A stretch of DNA of 64,000 nt from contig JBFIHA010000003.1 in assembly GCA_041602035.1 (NCBI GenBank), forward strand, positions 159,803 through 223,802, read 5' to 3'. This document shows, in pieces, positions 1 through 8,225 of the stretch; the first letter of the stretch is position 1; every line of letters starts with the position of its first letter. Origin of the DNA: JAOTVV01 sp041602035 (GTDB taxonomy: Bacteria > Gemmatimonadota > Gemmatimonadetes > Gemmatimonadales > GWC2-71-9). The notes under the pieces are model-generated. The model was not told where the DNA came from. It did no database searches and saw nothing but the letters and a program-made list of their open reading frames with translations. The translations under genes were made by a program, and so were the position numbers.

Positions 1-153
1 GACCAACTCCGTCCCCGATCGGGCGACCATCCGCTGAAATGCGGGGTTGGCGTGCTTGACCGTGCCGCGGGCGTCCAGCACGCAGCAGGCGTCCGGAGTC
101 AGCTCGAAGAATTTGGCGAGATCCTGGTTCATGGCAGTCTCGAACGCTGGCAT
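1..153 (-). CDS. PAS-domain protein, N-terminal fragment cut by the window edge
   Basis: About 50 N-terminal residues are visible and the gene runs off the left edge. The translation contains FFELTPDACCVLDARGTV followed by HANPAF, the usual beginning of a PAS sensor domain (a hydrophobic strand, D-x-x-G, then NPAF). PAS domains of this kind usually precede a histidine kinase, GGDEF or PP2C output module, which lies outside the window. Two in-frame ATGs exist, at 153 and 132. I chose 153 because a purine-rich GGGAA sits upstream, although neither site is strong. The gene diverges from the secreted protein starting at 321, and the shared gap of about 170 bases probably holds both promoters. The output function cannot be assigned. 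Confidence 0.6.
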   Translation of the reverse strand, partial: MPAFETAMNQDLAKFFELTPDACCVLDARGTVKHANPAFQRMVARSGTELV

Positions 154-320
154 GCTGATTCCCGACAACCTCGGTCCCCGTCATACGATACGTAGGCCGA
201 GCCGCTTGAAGGGGGCGTGAAGAATCCGTGAACGCAGGGCTCCTTGTCGCTCGACGCTGTGGGACCCATCGTAATATCGACGGAAGGACCGGGTCCGCGG
301 CGGCATCGCGGCGGGAGGGA

Positions 321-1157
321 ATGATGATGGCTCGACGGCGCAGCACGTCGTTCGCTCTGGTGGTGTGGTTGACACTCGCAGGGCCCGCGGTCGCGCAGAC
401 CGTCGTCGATCCGTCGGTGCGACATCTGGAGTTTGAGCACCTCCGAATGCTTCTGTTTCCGGATCCGGCGAGCGGCGTGTACCTGTGGGCGGCGTGGTGG
501 AACATCGAAGAACCAGGCGACTACATCGGACGATTCGACCCGGCCGAACTAGGACCGTGGCTCGAGCGTGCCCGCCGCGTCGTGAACGCTCCCGACCCGG
601 AGCGGCGTGATACGACCTCCATGTTGAGCAGCGGGACCGTGAGAGACATCGATCACGGAGACATGTATCTCCTGCGTTACCGGGACGGGCGACGGTGGGA
701 AGGCGGTACCGTGCTCGTCCTGCGGGGGACACCGAGCACGCTGCCAATGGCGATTGAGCTGTCGCTGCGACATACCAGACAGATCCTCGACATACTCGCG
801 GAGATTGCCAGCGAGACGTCCTGGCAGCCCGAGCTCCGCGAATGGTTGGTGCATGCGAACCCTGCGGTGCCCCCGTCGCAACCCAAGCCGCATCCCGACA
901 ACCCCAGCGTCCACTATCCAACGGTGCTCCTCCCGCGAAACGTGCAGGGAGACGTCTGGTATACCTACGTGCTCGACCACGAGGGTCGTCCGGAGGTGGA
1001 CGGTGTGCGGGTGCTGATGTCGGATCACGAGCTGTTCACCCGCGCCTGCCTCGATATCCTACCGCGGCAACGGTTCGAGCCAGCCACGCGGAACGGTCGG
1101 CCCGTCCTGGTTCGGATGTTCCACCGCGCCGGGTTTCGGCTCACGCGGTTCGAGTAG
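321..1157 (+). CDS. Secreted protein with TonB C-terminal-like domain
   Basis: The predicted 278-residue protein starts at one of three consecutive ATGs (321, 324, 327) behind a GGAGGG ribosome binding site. Residues 1-25 form a signal peptide ending PAVAQ. The middle part is unfamiliar. A proline-rich stretch near residues 182-195 leads into a C-terminal region with the spacing of a TonB C-terminal (energy transducer) fold: YPTVLLP, then a strand with VLDHEGRPEVDGVRVL, then RQRFEPATRNGRPV and a last strand. The pattern 'FxPATRNGRPV' is typical of TonB_C domains. Unlike real TonB, it has a cleavable signal and no evident membrane anchor, so it may be a free periplasmic protein. No operon partner is visible. 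The domain call is by eye. Confidence 0.6.
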   Translation: MMMARRRSTSFALVVWLTLAGPAVAQTVVDPSVRHLEFEHLRMLLFPDPASGVYLWAAWWNIEEPGDYIGRFDPAELGPWLERARRVVNAPDPERRDTTSMLSSGTVRDIDHGDMYLLRYRDGRRWEGGTVLVLRGTPSTLPMAIELSLRHTRQILDILAEIASETSWQPELREWLVHANPAVPPSQPKPHPDNPSVHYPTVLLPRNVQGDVWYTYVLDHEGRPEVDGVRVLMSDHELFTRACLDILPRQRFEPATRNGRPVLVRMFHRAGFRLTRFE

Positions 1158-1361
1158 CGGAGCGGCCCGGGCGTCCGGACCAAGGCTACCCGATCCCGAG
1201 GCCGCCCCTTGCGGCTGGAGTCCCGAACCCGGCAGTTTTCGCCGTCCGCATCCATCCGTGGCTGCTCAGCTCCAACGCCAGCGTTCCCCGGAGGACGATG
1301 TCCACCGCCTTCCGTCCCAACCCGTGACTCTACGCGGCACCGCATCGATCGAGGAGGCCCG

Positions 1362-3602
1362 GTGACCGCCCCGGCGGCTGCGCCGCGTGCGTCCGCGGGC
1401 CATGGATTCGGCACGGCGCCCGTATTCCTCGCCAGTATCAGCACGATTCTCGGTGCGATCCTGTTTCTGCGCTTTGGGTACGCGGTCGGACATGCCGGCC
1501 TGCTCGGCGTGCTGCTCATCATTCTGCTCGGACACCTCGTCACGATTCCTACCGCGCTCGCGATCGCGGAGATCGCCACCAACCGGCGGGTGGAGGGCGG
1601 CGGCGAGTACTTCATCATCTCTCGGTCGTTCGGGACCACCATTGGCGGCGCCATCGGGATCTCGCTGTACCTGTCGCAAGCGATCTCGGTGGCGTTCTAC
1701 ATGATCGCCTTTGCCGAGGCCTTTCGTCCCCTGGCGCGCTACATGGAGGCCGTGCTCCCGTTCGGGTTCGACCCGCGCCTTGTCTCGGTACCGGCAACCG
1801 TGGGCCTCGCCGCCCTCATGCTCACCCGCGGTGCCAACATTGGGGTAAAGGCGCTGTGGCTCGTCGTGGCGATCCTTGCTGTCTCGCTGCTGATGTTCTT
1901 CCTCGGTGGGCCGCCGGAGGGCCTGGATGTGGGCGAGCCCGGCTTGTTCGACCGGGTGGCGGGGAACGATCGGTTCATGCTCGTGTTCGCCATCGTGTTC
2001 CCGGCGTTCACGGGCATGACGGCGGGCGTGGGCCTTTCCGGAGATCTGACCAATCCCGGGAAGTCGATTCCGCTGGGTGTGTTGTCGGCAACGCTCACGG
2101 GCGCCATCATGTACGTGCTCATCTCGGTGAAGCTCACGGCGTCGGCAACCCCGGAACTCTTGGCGCAGGATCAGTTCGCCATGGCGCGCATCGCCGTGTG
2201 GGGTCCGATCATCCCCGTCGGCTTGGCCTGCGCCACGCTGTCGTCCGCCATCGGCTCCATTCTCGTCGCACCCCGAACCTTGCAGGCGATCGCCGCGGAT
2301 GGTATCGCGCCGGTGCGACGGGCCAATGGCTTCCTCGCTCGGGGCCGCGGCGAGGCCAACGAACCCTGGAACGCGACGCTCGTCACCTCCGCCATCGCCC
2401 TCGTGATGGTGGCAGCAGGGGATGTCGACATCGTGGCCCGCATCATCTCCATGTTCTTCATGGTGACCTACGGGTCGCTGTGCGCCATCAGCTTCCTGGA
2501 GCATTTCGCCGCACGCCCCAGCTATCGACCGGCATTCCGCTCCCGCTGGTACCTGAGCCTGTTAGGCTCGGTCATGAGCGTGTTCCTGATGTTCCAGATG
2601 GAGCCGTTCTACGCCCTCCTGGCCATCCTCACGATGGTGGGCATCTACTACATGCTCCGGGCCGGCCGGGGAACGGACGATCTCGCTGCGATCTTCAAAG
2701 GTGTGATGACGCAGGTGTCTCGCTATTTCCAGACACGCCTTCAGGCCAGTACGCTGCGGCACGAGGGCGACGAGTGGCGACCGAGCATCATCATGGTGAA
2801 CGGCCGCACCTTCGACCGGACCGCGCCGCAGCAACTGTTGGCTTGGCTGTGTCATCGCTACGGGGTTGGGACCTACCTGCACTACATCCGCGGGCATCTG
2901 GACCCGGAGAAGTTCAAGGAGAGCCGTCGGCTGCAGGCCCGCCTCATCAAGATGATGCGAGCGCGGGGCAGCGCGATCTACGTGGATACCATGATCTCGC
3001 CATCGATGCGGTCGGCCCTGGGCCAGGCCCTGCAATTCCCCGGCGTCTCGGGGGCCGAGAACAACTGCATCCTGATGGAGTTCACCCGTGACGACGAGGA
3101 GGACGTGCTGCGGGAGGTGGTCGAGGCGAGCTACATGGCGAGCGCAGCTCGGGTCAGCAGCCTCGTGCTCCGCCACGGGCCGCACTTCTTCGGCGATCGA
3201 GCCAAGATCCACATCTGGCTCACGTGGCACGACTACCGCAACGCCAACCTGATGATCCTGCTGTCATACATCCTGCTCGGGCATCCGGACTGGAAGCGGG
3301 GCAGCATCCGGATCTTTGCGGCGTTCCCGCGTGGCGAGGTGCAGGAGCAGCGCACGCGTCTCCAGGAGATGGTGACGTCAGGCCGCCTGCCGATCAGCAC
3401 CAAGAACCTCCAGGTGATCGGCACCGATGAGAAATCCGACTTTGCTCAGCTCGTACAGAGTCGCTCGGCGGGCGCCGATCTTGTCATCTTCGGCTTCACG
3501 CAGGCTCGTCTCAAAGAAAAGGGTGCGGAGCTATTCCACCGCCACGAGATGCTTTCCGACGTGCTGTTCGTCTGTGCCGAGGAGCGCGTGGTGATCGAAT
3601 GA
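1362..3602 (+). CDS. SLC12-type (cation-chloride cotransporter-like) APC permease
   Basis: The predicted 746-residue inner-membrane transporter begins at GTG 1362, directly after GAGGAGG. An open frame continues upstream but reads as non-coding. The first helix contains ISTILGAILFLRFGYAVG, the hallmark of SLC12/amino acid-polyamine-organocation carriers. About 12 hydrophobic helices fill residues 20-440. Residues 450-746 form a long soluble tail that includes AQLVQSRSAGADLVIFG and resembles the SLC12 C-terminal regulatory domain, which ordinary bacterial amino acid permeases lack. Eukaryotic relatives move Na, K and Cl together. Bacterial members are less well characterised, so the substrate is open (ions or amino acids). 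The gene stands alone and ends 16 bases from the convergent gene at 3619. Confidence 0.75.
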   Translation: MTAPAAAPRASAGHGFGTAPVFLASISTILGAILFLRFGYAVGHAGLLGVLLIILLGHLVTIPTALAIAEIATNRRVEGGGEYFIISRSFGTTIGGAIGISLYLSQAISVAFYMIAFAEAFRPLARYMEAVLPFGFDPRLVSVPATVGLAALMLTRGANIGVKALWLVVAILAVSLLMFFLGGPPEGLDVGEPGLFDRVAGNDRFMLVFAIVFPAFTGMTAGVGLSGDLTNPGKSIPLGVLSATLTGAIMYVLISVKLTASATPELLAQDQFAMARIAVWGPIIPVGLACATLSSAIGSILVAPRTLQAIAADGIAPVRRANGFLARGRGEANEPWNATLVTSAIALVMVAAGDVDIVARIISMFFMVTYGSLCAISFLEHFAARPSYRPAFRSRWYLSLLGSVMSVFLMFQMEPFYALLAILTMVGIYYMLRAGRGTDDLAAIFKGVMTQVSRYFQTRLQASTLRHEGDEWRPSIIMVNGRTFDRTAPQQLLAWLCHRYGVGTYLHYIRGHLDPEKFKESRRLQARLIKMMRARGSAIYVDTMISPSMRSALGQALQFPGVSGAENNCILMEFTRDDEEDVLREVVEASYMASAARVSSLVLRHGPHFFGDRAKIHIWLTWHDYRNANLMILLSYILLGHPDWKRGSIRIFAAFPRGEVQEQRTRLQEMVTSGRLPISTKNLQVIGTDEKSDFAQLVQSRSAGADLVIFGFTQARLKEKGAELFHRHEMLSDVLFVCAEERVVIE

Positions 3603-3618
3603 GAGCGGTCGCGGAGAG

Positions 3619-4491
3619 CTAGCGGCTCCCACCCAGCAGCTCGCGACTCGCCGCTACCGCGTGGCGCACGAATTCTTCAACCGTCGCGCGTTGCCAGCCC
3701 CCATCCGAACGGCTCACGATATCCCGAGCGGTCAGCACGGCGCCGAACCAGTGCTCCGTGTGCCAGTCCCCGACCGGGAGCGATGGTGGTGCCTCGTCCG
3801 GACGAGGCCAGGGCAGCACATACCAGTACGGCTCCGCGACGGCATCGTCGCCGGGGGTCATCCCGACACCGATAGACCGGGCCGCCTCGCTCCGCTCACC
3901 GACGTCGAGCGGGATCAGCACCGCGATGTCGAAGTGGTGCGGCCAGCAGCGGACCGTCGAGGCGCTTGGTTCCCGCGAGGCCACCTGATCCAGAACGGCG
4001 GCGGCATTGCCGAACCAATGCCCCAACTCGCCGAAGGCCTCCGGGTGGGCGAATGCGAACGGCGTTCCCTCGAGTCCCGGTCCGGGCGGGGTCGGCACGT
4101 CCGGTCGCTCGAGCCGCTTGACGACGTCGGCCCCGAACACGGTGCGCAGGGTCTGTTCCACCCAGTCGTACGCGTCGTCGAGTGAGTGGCCGTCCAGCGG
4201 AAGCCGCGCGGCGTCTGCGTCCCGCACCAACATGCCCAGGGCGAACCCACCAGGGTCGAGCGTGACCCGTAGCGACGGATTCGACTGAGTGGGTTGCCCC
4301 GCAAGCACCCCTGTGTCACCGAGCCATTCCATGCTCGTATGACCGAAGTCGTCGGCATGCTCCACGTAGGAGGCGCCGAAGGCGGACACGACCTGTGCCG
4401 CTCGATGGAGCTGGAGACGTGCATCGGCTAGCTCGCCGGGCGGCACGCCTCCCAGCGGCTGCCACGCGCTGAACGCGGATTGCTCGGTCAT
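3619..4491 (-). CDS. Uncharacterised soluble protein
   Basis: I do not recognise this 290-residue protein. The chosen start is ATG 4491 (MTEQSAFSAWQPLGG). A TTG 14 codons upstream is also open. There is no signal peptide or membrane segment. Conserved-looking blocks are rich in W, H and P: DDFGHTSMEWLGDTGVL near the N-terminus, CWPHHFDIAVLIPL around residue 185, and EPYWYVLPWPRPDEAPP followed by GDWHTEHWFGAVL towards the C-terminus. The HH-x-D and W-H-x-E-H-W clusters could be metal or ligand sites, but this is only a guess. It follows the NADH dehydrogenase gene by 70 bases on the same strand and could be the last gene of that transcript. Its end nearly touches the convergent transporter. 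Confidence 0.6.
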   Translation of the reverse strand: MTEQSAFSAWQPLGGVPPGELADARLQLHRAAQVVSAFGASYVEHADDFGHTSMEWLGDTGVLAGQPTQSNPSLRVTLDPGGFALGMLVRDADAARLPLDGHSLDDAYDWVEQTLRTVFGADVVKRLERPDVPTPPGPGLEGTPFAFAHPEAFGELGHWFGNAAAVLDQVASREPSASTVRCWPHHFDIAVLIPLDVGERSEAARSIGVGMTPGDDAVAEPYWYVLPWPRPDEAPPSLPVGDWHTEHWFGAVLTARDIVSRSDGGWQRATVEEFVRHAVAASRELLGGSR

Positions 4492-4561
4492 GGGTCGACA
4501 CTCATCTGGGACGGTGACGCTTCTCTCACCCAACGCACAACACCGCGTAGGGGTTTCAACG

Positions 4562-5854
4562 TCACAAGTCGGCTCGGGCGCCTGGGGTCCCGTGAGCGAT
4601 CAGTCGTGCCCCGCGGTTCCACGAGATGTAGTTCCACGCCCACTGAAAAAACACCAGCACACGATTCTCGAACTCTACGAGATACATGAGGTGCACGAAC
4701 AGCCAGAGCAGCCAGGCTGGGTAGCCCGAGAATCGCACCCGGCCGAAATTGGCGACCGCCGCTGCCCGCCCGATGGTGGCCAGTTCGCCCTTGTTGAAAT
4801 AGCGAAACGATCGCACAGGCCGACCGGCCAGGCGGCGGCGAATGGTGTCCGCCACGTGGCGACCCTGCTGCATGGCGACGGGAGCGATACCGGGGAGCGG
4901 TTCCCCGGTCTGATGTGCGAAGTGGGCGAGGTCTCCGATCACGAAGACTTCCGGGTGACCGGGCAGGGTGAGGTCCGGCTCGACGACCACGCGCCCGAGC
5001 CGGTCCAGCTCGGCGCCTGAGGCATCCGCGAGGCGGCGGCCGAGCGGCGATCCCTGAGTACCGGCGGCCCAGAGAACCGTGCGAGACGGGATCCGCTCGC
5101 TCCCGTCGCCACGTTGCACGGTGATGGCCTCGCGCTGGATGTCGGTGACACGCGTAGCAACACGTACCGTCACGCCGAGCCGTTCGAGCGATCGCCGCGC
5201 TCGGTGGGAGAGACCGGAGGGATACCCGGGGAGCACACGATCAGTGGCCTCGATCAGGATGATTCGCGCGCGACGGGTGTCGACGGCGCGGAAATCTCGG
5301 ACCATCGAGTGTCGGGCCAACTCGGCGATGGCGCCCGCCAGTTCGACACCTGTGGGTCCGCCTCCCACGACCGCAAACGTGAGCCATCCGTCGCGCTCGG
5401 CGTCCGCTGGCTGCCGTTCCGCCATCTCGAACGCGCGGAGCACCCGACTCCGGATCTCGGTGGCGTCCTCGATGGTCTTGAGTCCCGGTGCGCGTCGCTC
5501 CCATTCGTCGTGCCCGAAATAGTGGTGCCGAGCGCCTGGGGCGACGACGAGGAGATCGTATTCCAGTTCACCGTCTGACAAGACGACTCGGCGGCCGGCG
5601 AGATCGATATCGACGACCTCGCCCAGCCAACAGCGGGTGTTCTTCTGCCTACGGAGCGTCCAGCGCAGCGCCGAAGTGATGTCCGCCGGTGAGAGGCCGC
5701 CGGTGGCCACCTGGTAGAGCAGTGGCTGAAACACATGGAAGTTTCGGCGATCGACCAGCGTTACGTCGACGGGTGCCTTCCGGAGGCGTTTGGCGGTGTA
5801 CAGCCCGCCGAATCCCCCACCAACGATTACGACGCGACGGGTGCTTCCTGCCAT
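4562..5854 (-). CDS. ndh: Type II NADH dehydrogenase (NDH-2), NAD(P)/FAD oxidoreductase
   Basis: The 430-residue protein is of normal NDH-2 length and would transfer electrons from NADH to quinone without pumping protons, bound to the inner face of the membrane. Visible motifs are the N-terminal FAD-binding VVIVGGGFGGLY, the FHVFQPLLYQVATGGLSP block typical of NDH-2, the second dinucleotide-binding loop VVGGGPTGVELAG around residue 165, and VFVIGDLAH for the flavin ribityl site. The C-terminus contains SGYPAWLLWLFVHLMYLVEF, an amphipathic to hydrophobic segment that anchors the enzyme. It starts 24 bases after the efflux adaptor gene on the same strand, so it is probably cotranscribed with the RND operon, an unusual neighbour for ndh. 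Confidence 0.9.
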   Translation of the reverse strand: MAGSTRRVVIVGGGFGGLYTAKRLRKAPVDVTLVDRRNFHVFQPLLYQVATGGLSPADITSALRWTLRRQKNTRCWLGEVVDIDLAGRRVVLSDGELEYDLLVVAPGARHHYFGHDEWERRAPGLKTIEDATEIRSRVLRAFEMAERQPADAERDGWLTFAVVGGGPTGVELAGAIAELARHSMVRDFRAVDTRRARIILIEATDRVLPGYPSGLSHRARRSLERLGVTVRVATRVTDIQREAITVQRGDGSERIPSRTVLWAAGTQGSPLGRRLADASGAELDRLGRVVVEPDLTLPGHPEVFVIGDLAHFAHQTGEPLPGIAPVAMQQGRHVADTIRRRLAGRPVRSFRYFNKGELATIGRAAAVANFGRVRFSGYPAWLLWLFVHLMYLVEFENRVLVFFQWAWNYISWNRGARLIAHGTPGARADL

Positions 5855-5878
5855 CAGCGCATGCCCGTTCCGGGGCCG

Positions 5879-6925
5879 CTACCGCTCAATCGGCGTCGGC
5901 ATGACCGGCGCACCGTCGAACAGCCGCTGCAGCCCACCCACCACCACCTGCTCGCCGGACGCGAGGCCATCGCGGACCTCCACGAATCCCGGCGTCCGCA
6001 CGCCAAGCGTTACCTGTCGGCGGGAAACCGTGCCGTCCTTGGCGACCCATACGAAGTCAGCGCCTTCGAGCGGGAGGATGGCGTCTTCCGGCACGACGAT
6101 GGCATTGGGTCGCACCTCGGATGTGAGGCGCACCTCGACGAACATGCCGGGCTTGAGGAACCGATCGCGGTTTGGCGCCCGCGCCTTGACCAGAATGGTG
6201 CGCGCAGGGACCTGGACGACCGGGTCCACGAAGTCCACGATTCCGGTGGACTGCCGGTCGACGGCGGCGACCCGGAACGTGATCTCTTGCCCCACCGCCA
6301 GCCGCTCGGCGTAGCGCTCCGGGACCTGGAACGCCACCCGCTGTGGGTCGACGGTATGGAGGGTGGTGAGCCGGCTGGACGTCGTCACGTAGTCGCCCAA
6401 GCTCACGAATCGCGCGCCGACCACGCCGGAAAACGGCGCCCGCACGACGGTGCGCTCGAGGCGTACTTGCTGGAGTTCGAGCTGCGCCTGCCGGCTACGC
6501 GCGTTCGCCTCGGCTTCCTCGAGGTCAGCCTCCGACGATGCGTTCTCTGCCAGCAGTCCCTTGGTGCGCTCCAGCGCCTGGACGGCGCGGTCGCGCTCGG
6601 CGGTGAGTTGCGCCACCAGCGCGGTGAGTTCGGCGTCATCGACCTTGAACAGCGGTGTGCCGGCCGCGACCTCGCGACCTTCGCGAACGAGGATCTCAGT
6701 GAGACGACCCTGAACCTCCGGGCGGAGCTCGATCGATTGGACTGCTTCGACGGTTCCGGTGGCAAGGATCGCGTCGACCACCGTGTCGGTGCGAGCGGCA
6801 ACGACCTCGACAGGTGTGGGCGGTGGCCCACCGCGACTGCCGGGACCGTCCCCGGACGTTCCACCCCCGCAGGCGGTGAGAGCAAGTGACGTGAGAGCTG
6901 CAGTAGTCCGGGTGCGTATGATCAT
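5879..6925 (-). CDS. RND efflux periplasmic adaptor (HlyD/MFP family lipoprotein)
   Basis: The 348-residue protein starts at ATG 6925, which gives a lipoprotein signal ending in LALTACGGG (lipobox LTAC), so it should be anchored to the inner membrane and span the periplasm. Typical adaptor parts are visible in order: a lipoyl half-motif (QSIELRPEVQGRLTEILVREG), a helical hairpin with alternating charged residues (AQLTAERDRAVQALERTKG and beyond), the second lipoyl half (VVRAPFSGVVGARFVSLGDYV), and a beta-barrel with the RFLKPGMFVEV signature. It lies 13 bases after the TolC gene in a permease-TolC-adaptor order. The substrate cannot be read from the sequence. Confidence 0.9.
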   Translation of the reverse strand: MIIRTRTTAALTSLALTACGGGTSGDGPGSRGGPPPTPVEVVAARTDTVVDAILATGTVEAVQSIELRPEVQGRLTEILVREGREVAAGTPLFKVDDAELTALVAQLTAERDRAVQALERTKGLLAENASSEADLEEAEANARSRQAQLELQQVRLERTVVRAPFSGVVGARFVSLGDYVTTSSRLTTLHTVDPQRVAFQVPERYAERLAVGQEITFRVAAVDRQSTGIVDFVDPVVQVPARTILVKARAPNRDRFLKPGMFVEVRLTSEVRPNAIVVPEDAILPLEGADFVWVAKDGTVSRRQVTLGVRTPGFVEVRDGLASGEQVVVGGLQRLFDGAPVMPTPIER

Positions 6926-6938
6926 GGAATGCGTTCCG

Positions 6939-8225
6939 CTAGAAGAGGCGGCGGCCAAGGATCGCCTCGAGACCGGAAAGGGCCAGCCGGGTTCCGTACC
7001 GCGCCTGCACCAGCCCTGCTTCCGCCTCCGACAGGCTGACCTGAGCCGTGATGAGTTCGATGATGGTCGTCGCCCCTGCGCGGTACCGTTCCTGCTGGAC
7101 GCGCAGGTTCTCGCGTGCGACGACGACGGCCTGCACGGCAAGCTCGGAGGTGGCGCGTGCCGCCTCGTAGGCTTCGTACGCTTCCACGACGTCTCGGCGG
7201 AGGGCCAGCTCGACGTCGGTGCGAAGCGCCCGAGCCACCTCGCGCGTGGTCGTCGCCCGAGAGAGTGTGATCTCCCGTTGCGCGCCATTCCAGATCGGTA
7301 GGCTGACCGTGATGCCGACTGCCGATCGCGTCACTGCGTTGGGAAAGAACGACTCGTCGGTGGTCGTTACGAGTCCGAAGAGGTCGAGCCGCGGTGCGTA
7401 CGCGCCGCGGGCCGCCCGCACGAGGGCCTCCGCTGCGCGCTCGGAAGCGCGGGCGCCAATCGCCTCCGGGCTCAGCTCCACCGCTTCCCGAATGGCGTCG
7501 TCCACGGTGAGGGGCAGCGCCTGGGCCACCAGCGTGGCGTCGGCCATCGCATCCACGGGGCCCGGTGCTCCGACACGGCGAGCGAGCTGGTAGCGTGCCA
7601 CCTTGAGCTGAGCCGCCTGTCGGAGAAGGGCAACACGCGCCTCCGTCAACTCGAGCAGAAGCTGGAGCGAGTCCGTCTGCACGGCGGCACCGGACAGCAC
7701 CCGTGCTCGGGCCACCGCCAGTTGCTCCCCGGCGCGGCGTACCCGCTCAGTCGCGACCCCCGTCAGCTCACGCTGCGCGATCACATCGTAGTAATCGGAC
7801 TCCGTGAGGAGCGCTGTCGTGAACCGTGCCTCGAGCTCTCCCGCGCGTGCGCCCTCGAGCTCCGCGGAGGCACGTTGCAGCTCGGCGAGCTTGCCGAGAC
7901 CCGAAAACAGGTTCAGCCGTCCGTCGAGCCGGGCATCGACGATGGTCGAGGCCGGCTGACCGGTGCCGATGTTGAAAAACGCACTCGAGTATTGGGTGGC
8001 CGAGAGCTGGGCGTTGACCGACGGCACGATGAACGCGGCAAGCGCCGCTCGCCGGACCCACGCTGCGTCGGCGATCTGGCGCACTGCCGACACGTAGTTG
8101 GGATCGAGCCGTGTGGCTCGCTCCAGCGCCTCGGCCAACGTGATGCGCGGCAGCGAATCCTGAACTCCGGCGGGGAGTGGCGCAGGCAGCACCGCGAGAT
8201 GGGCGACGGCAACTAGAAGCAACAT
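6939..8225 (-). CDS. TolC-family outer membrane efflux protein
   Basis: The 428-residue protein is of usual TolC-family length. It starts at ATG 8225, which overlaps the permease stop codon by one base (TGATG), indicating translational coupling. A signal peptide is followed by the ITLAEALERATRLDPN motif found at the start of TolC repeats, and two tandem outer-membrane-efflux repeats follow. Each has long helices and a short strand. The second ends with LITAQVSLSEAEAGLVQARY, the usual closing helix. It would trimerise to form the outer-membrane exit duct for the RND permease and adaptor encoded on either side. Confidence 0.9.
   Translation of the reverse strand: MLLLVAVAHLAVLPAPLPAGVQDSLPRITLAEALERATRLDPNYVSAVRQIADAAWVRRAALAAFIVPSVNAQLSATQYSSAFFNIGTGQPASTIVDARLDGRLNLFSGLGKLAELQRASAELEGARAGELEARFTTALLTESDYYDVIAQRELTGVATERVRRAGEQLAVARARVLSGAAVQTDSLQLLLELTEARVALLRQAAQLKVARYQLARRVGAPGPVDAMADATLVAQALPLTVDDAIREAVELSPEAIGARASERAAEALVRAARGAYAPRLDLFGLVTTTDESFFPNAVTRSAVGITVSLPIWNGAQREITLSRATTTREVARALRTDVELALRRDVVEAYEAYEAARATSELAVQAVVVARENLRVQQERYRAGATTIIELITAQVSLSEAEAGLVQARYGTRLALSGLEAILGRRLF

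Noticed and set aside
1266..2504. A 412-residue minus-strand frame inside the SLC12-like gene
   Set aside because: Composition is typical of antisense translation and no start signal is present. The plus-strand permease explains the region.
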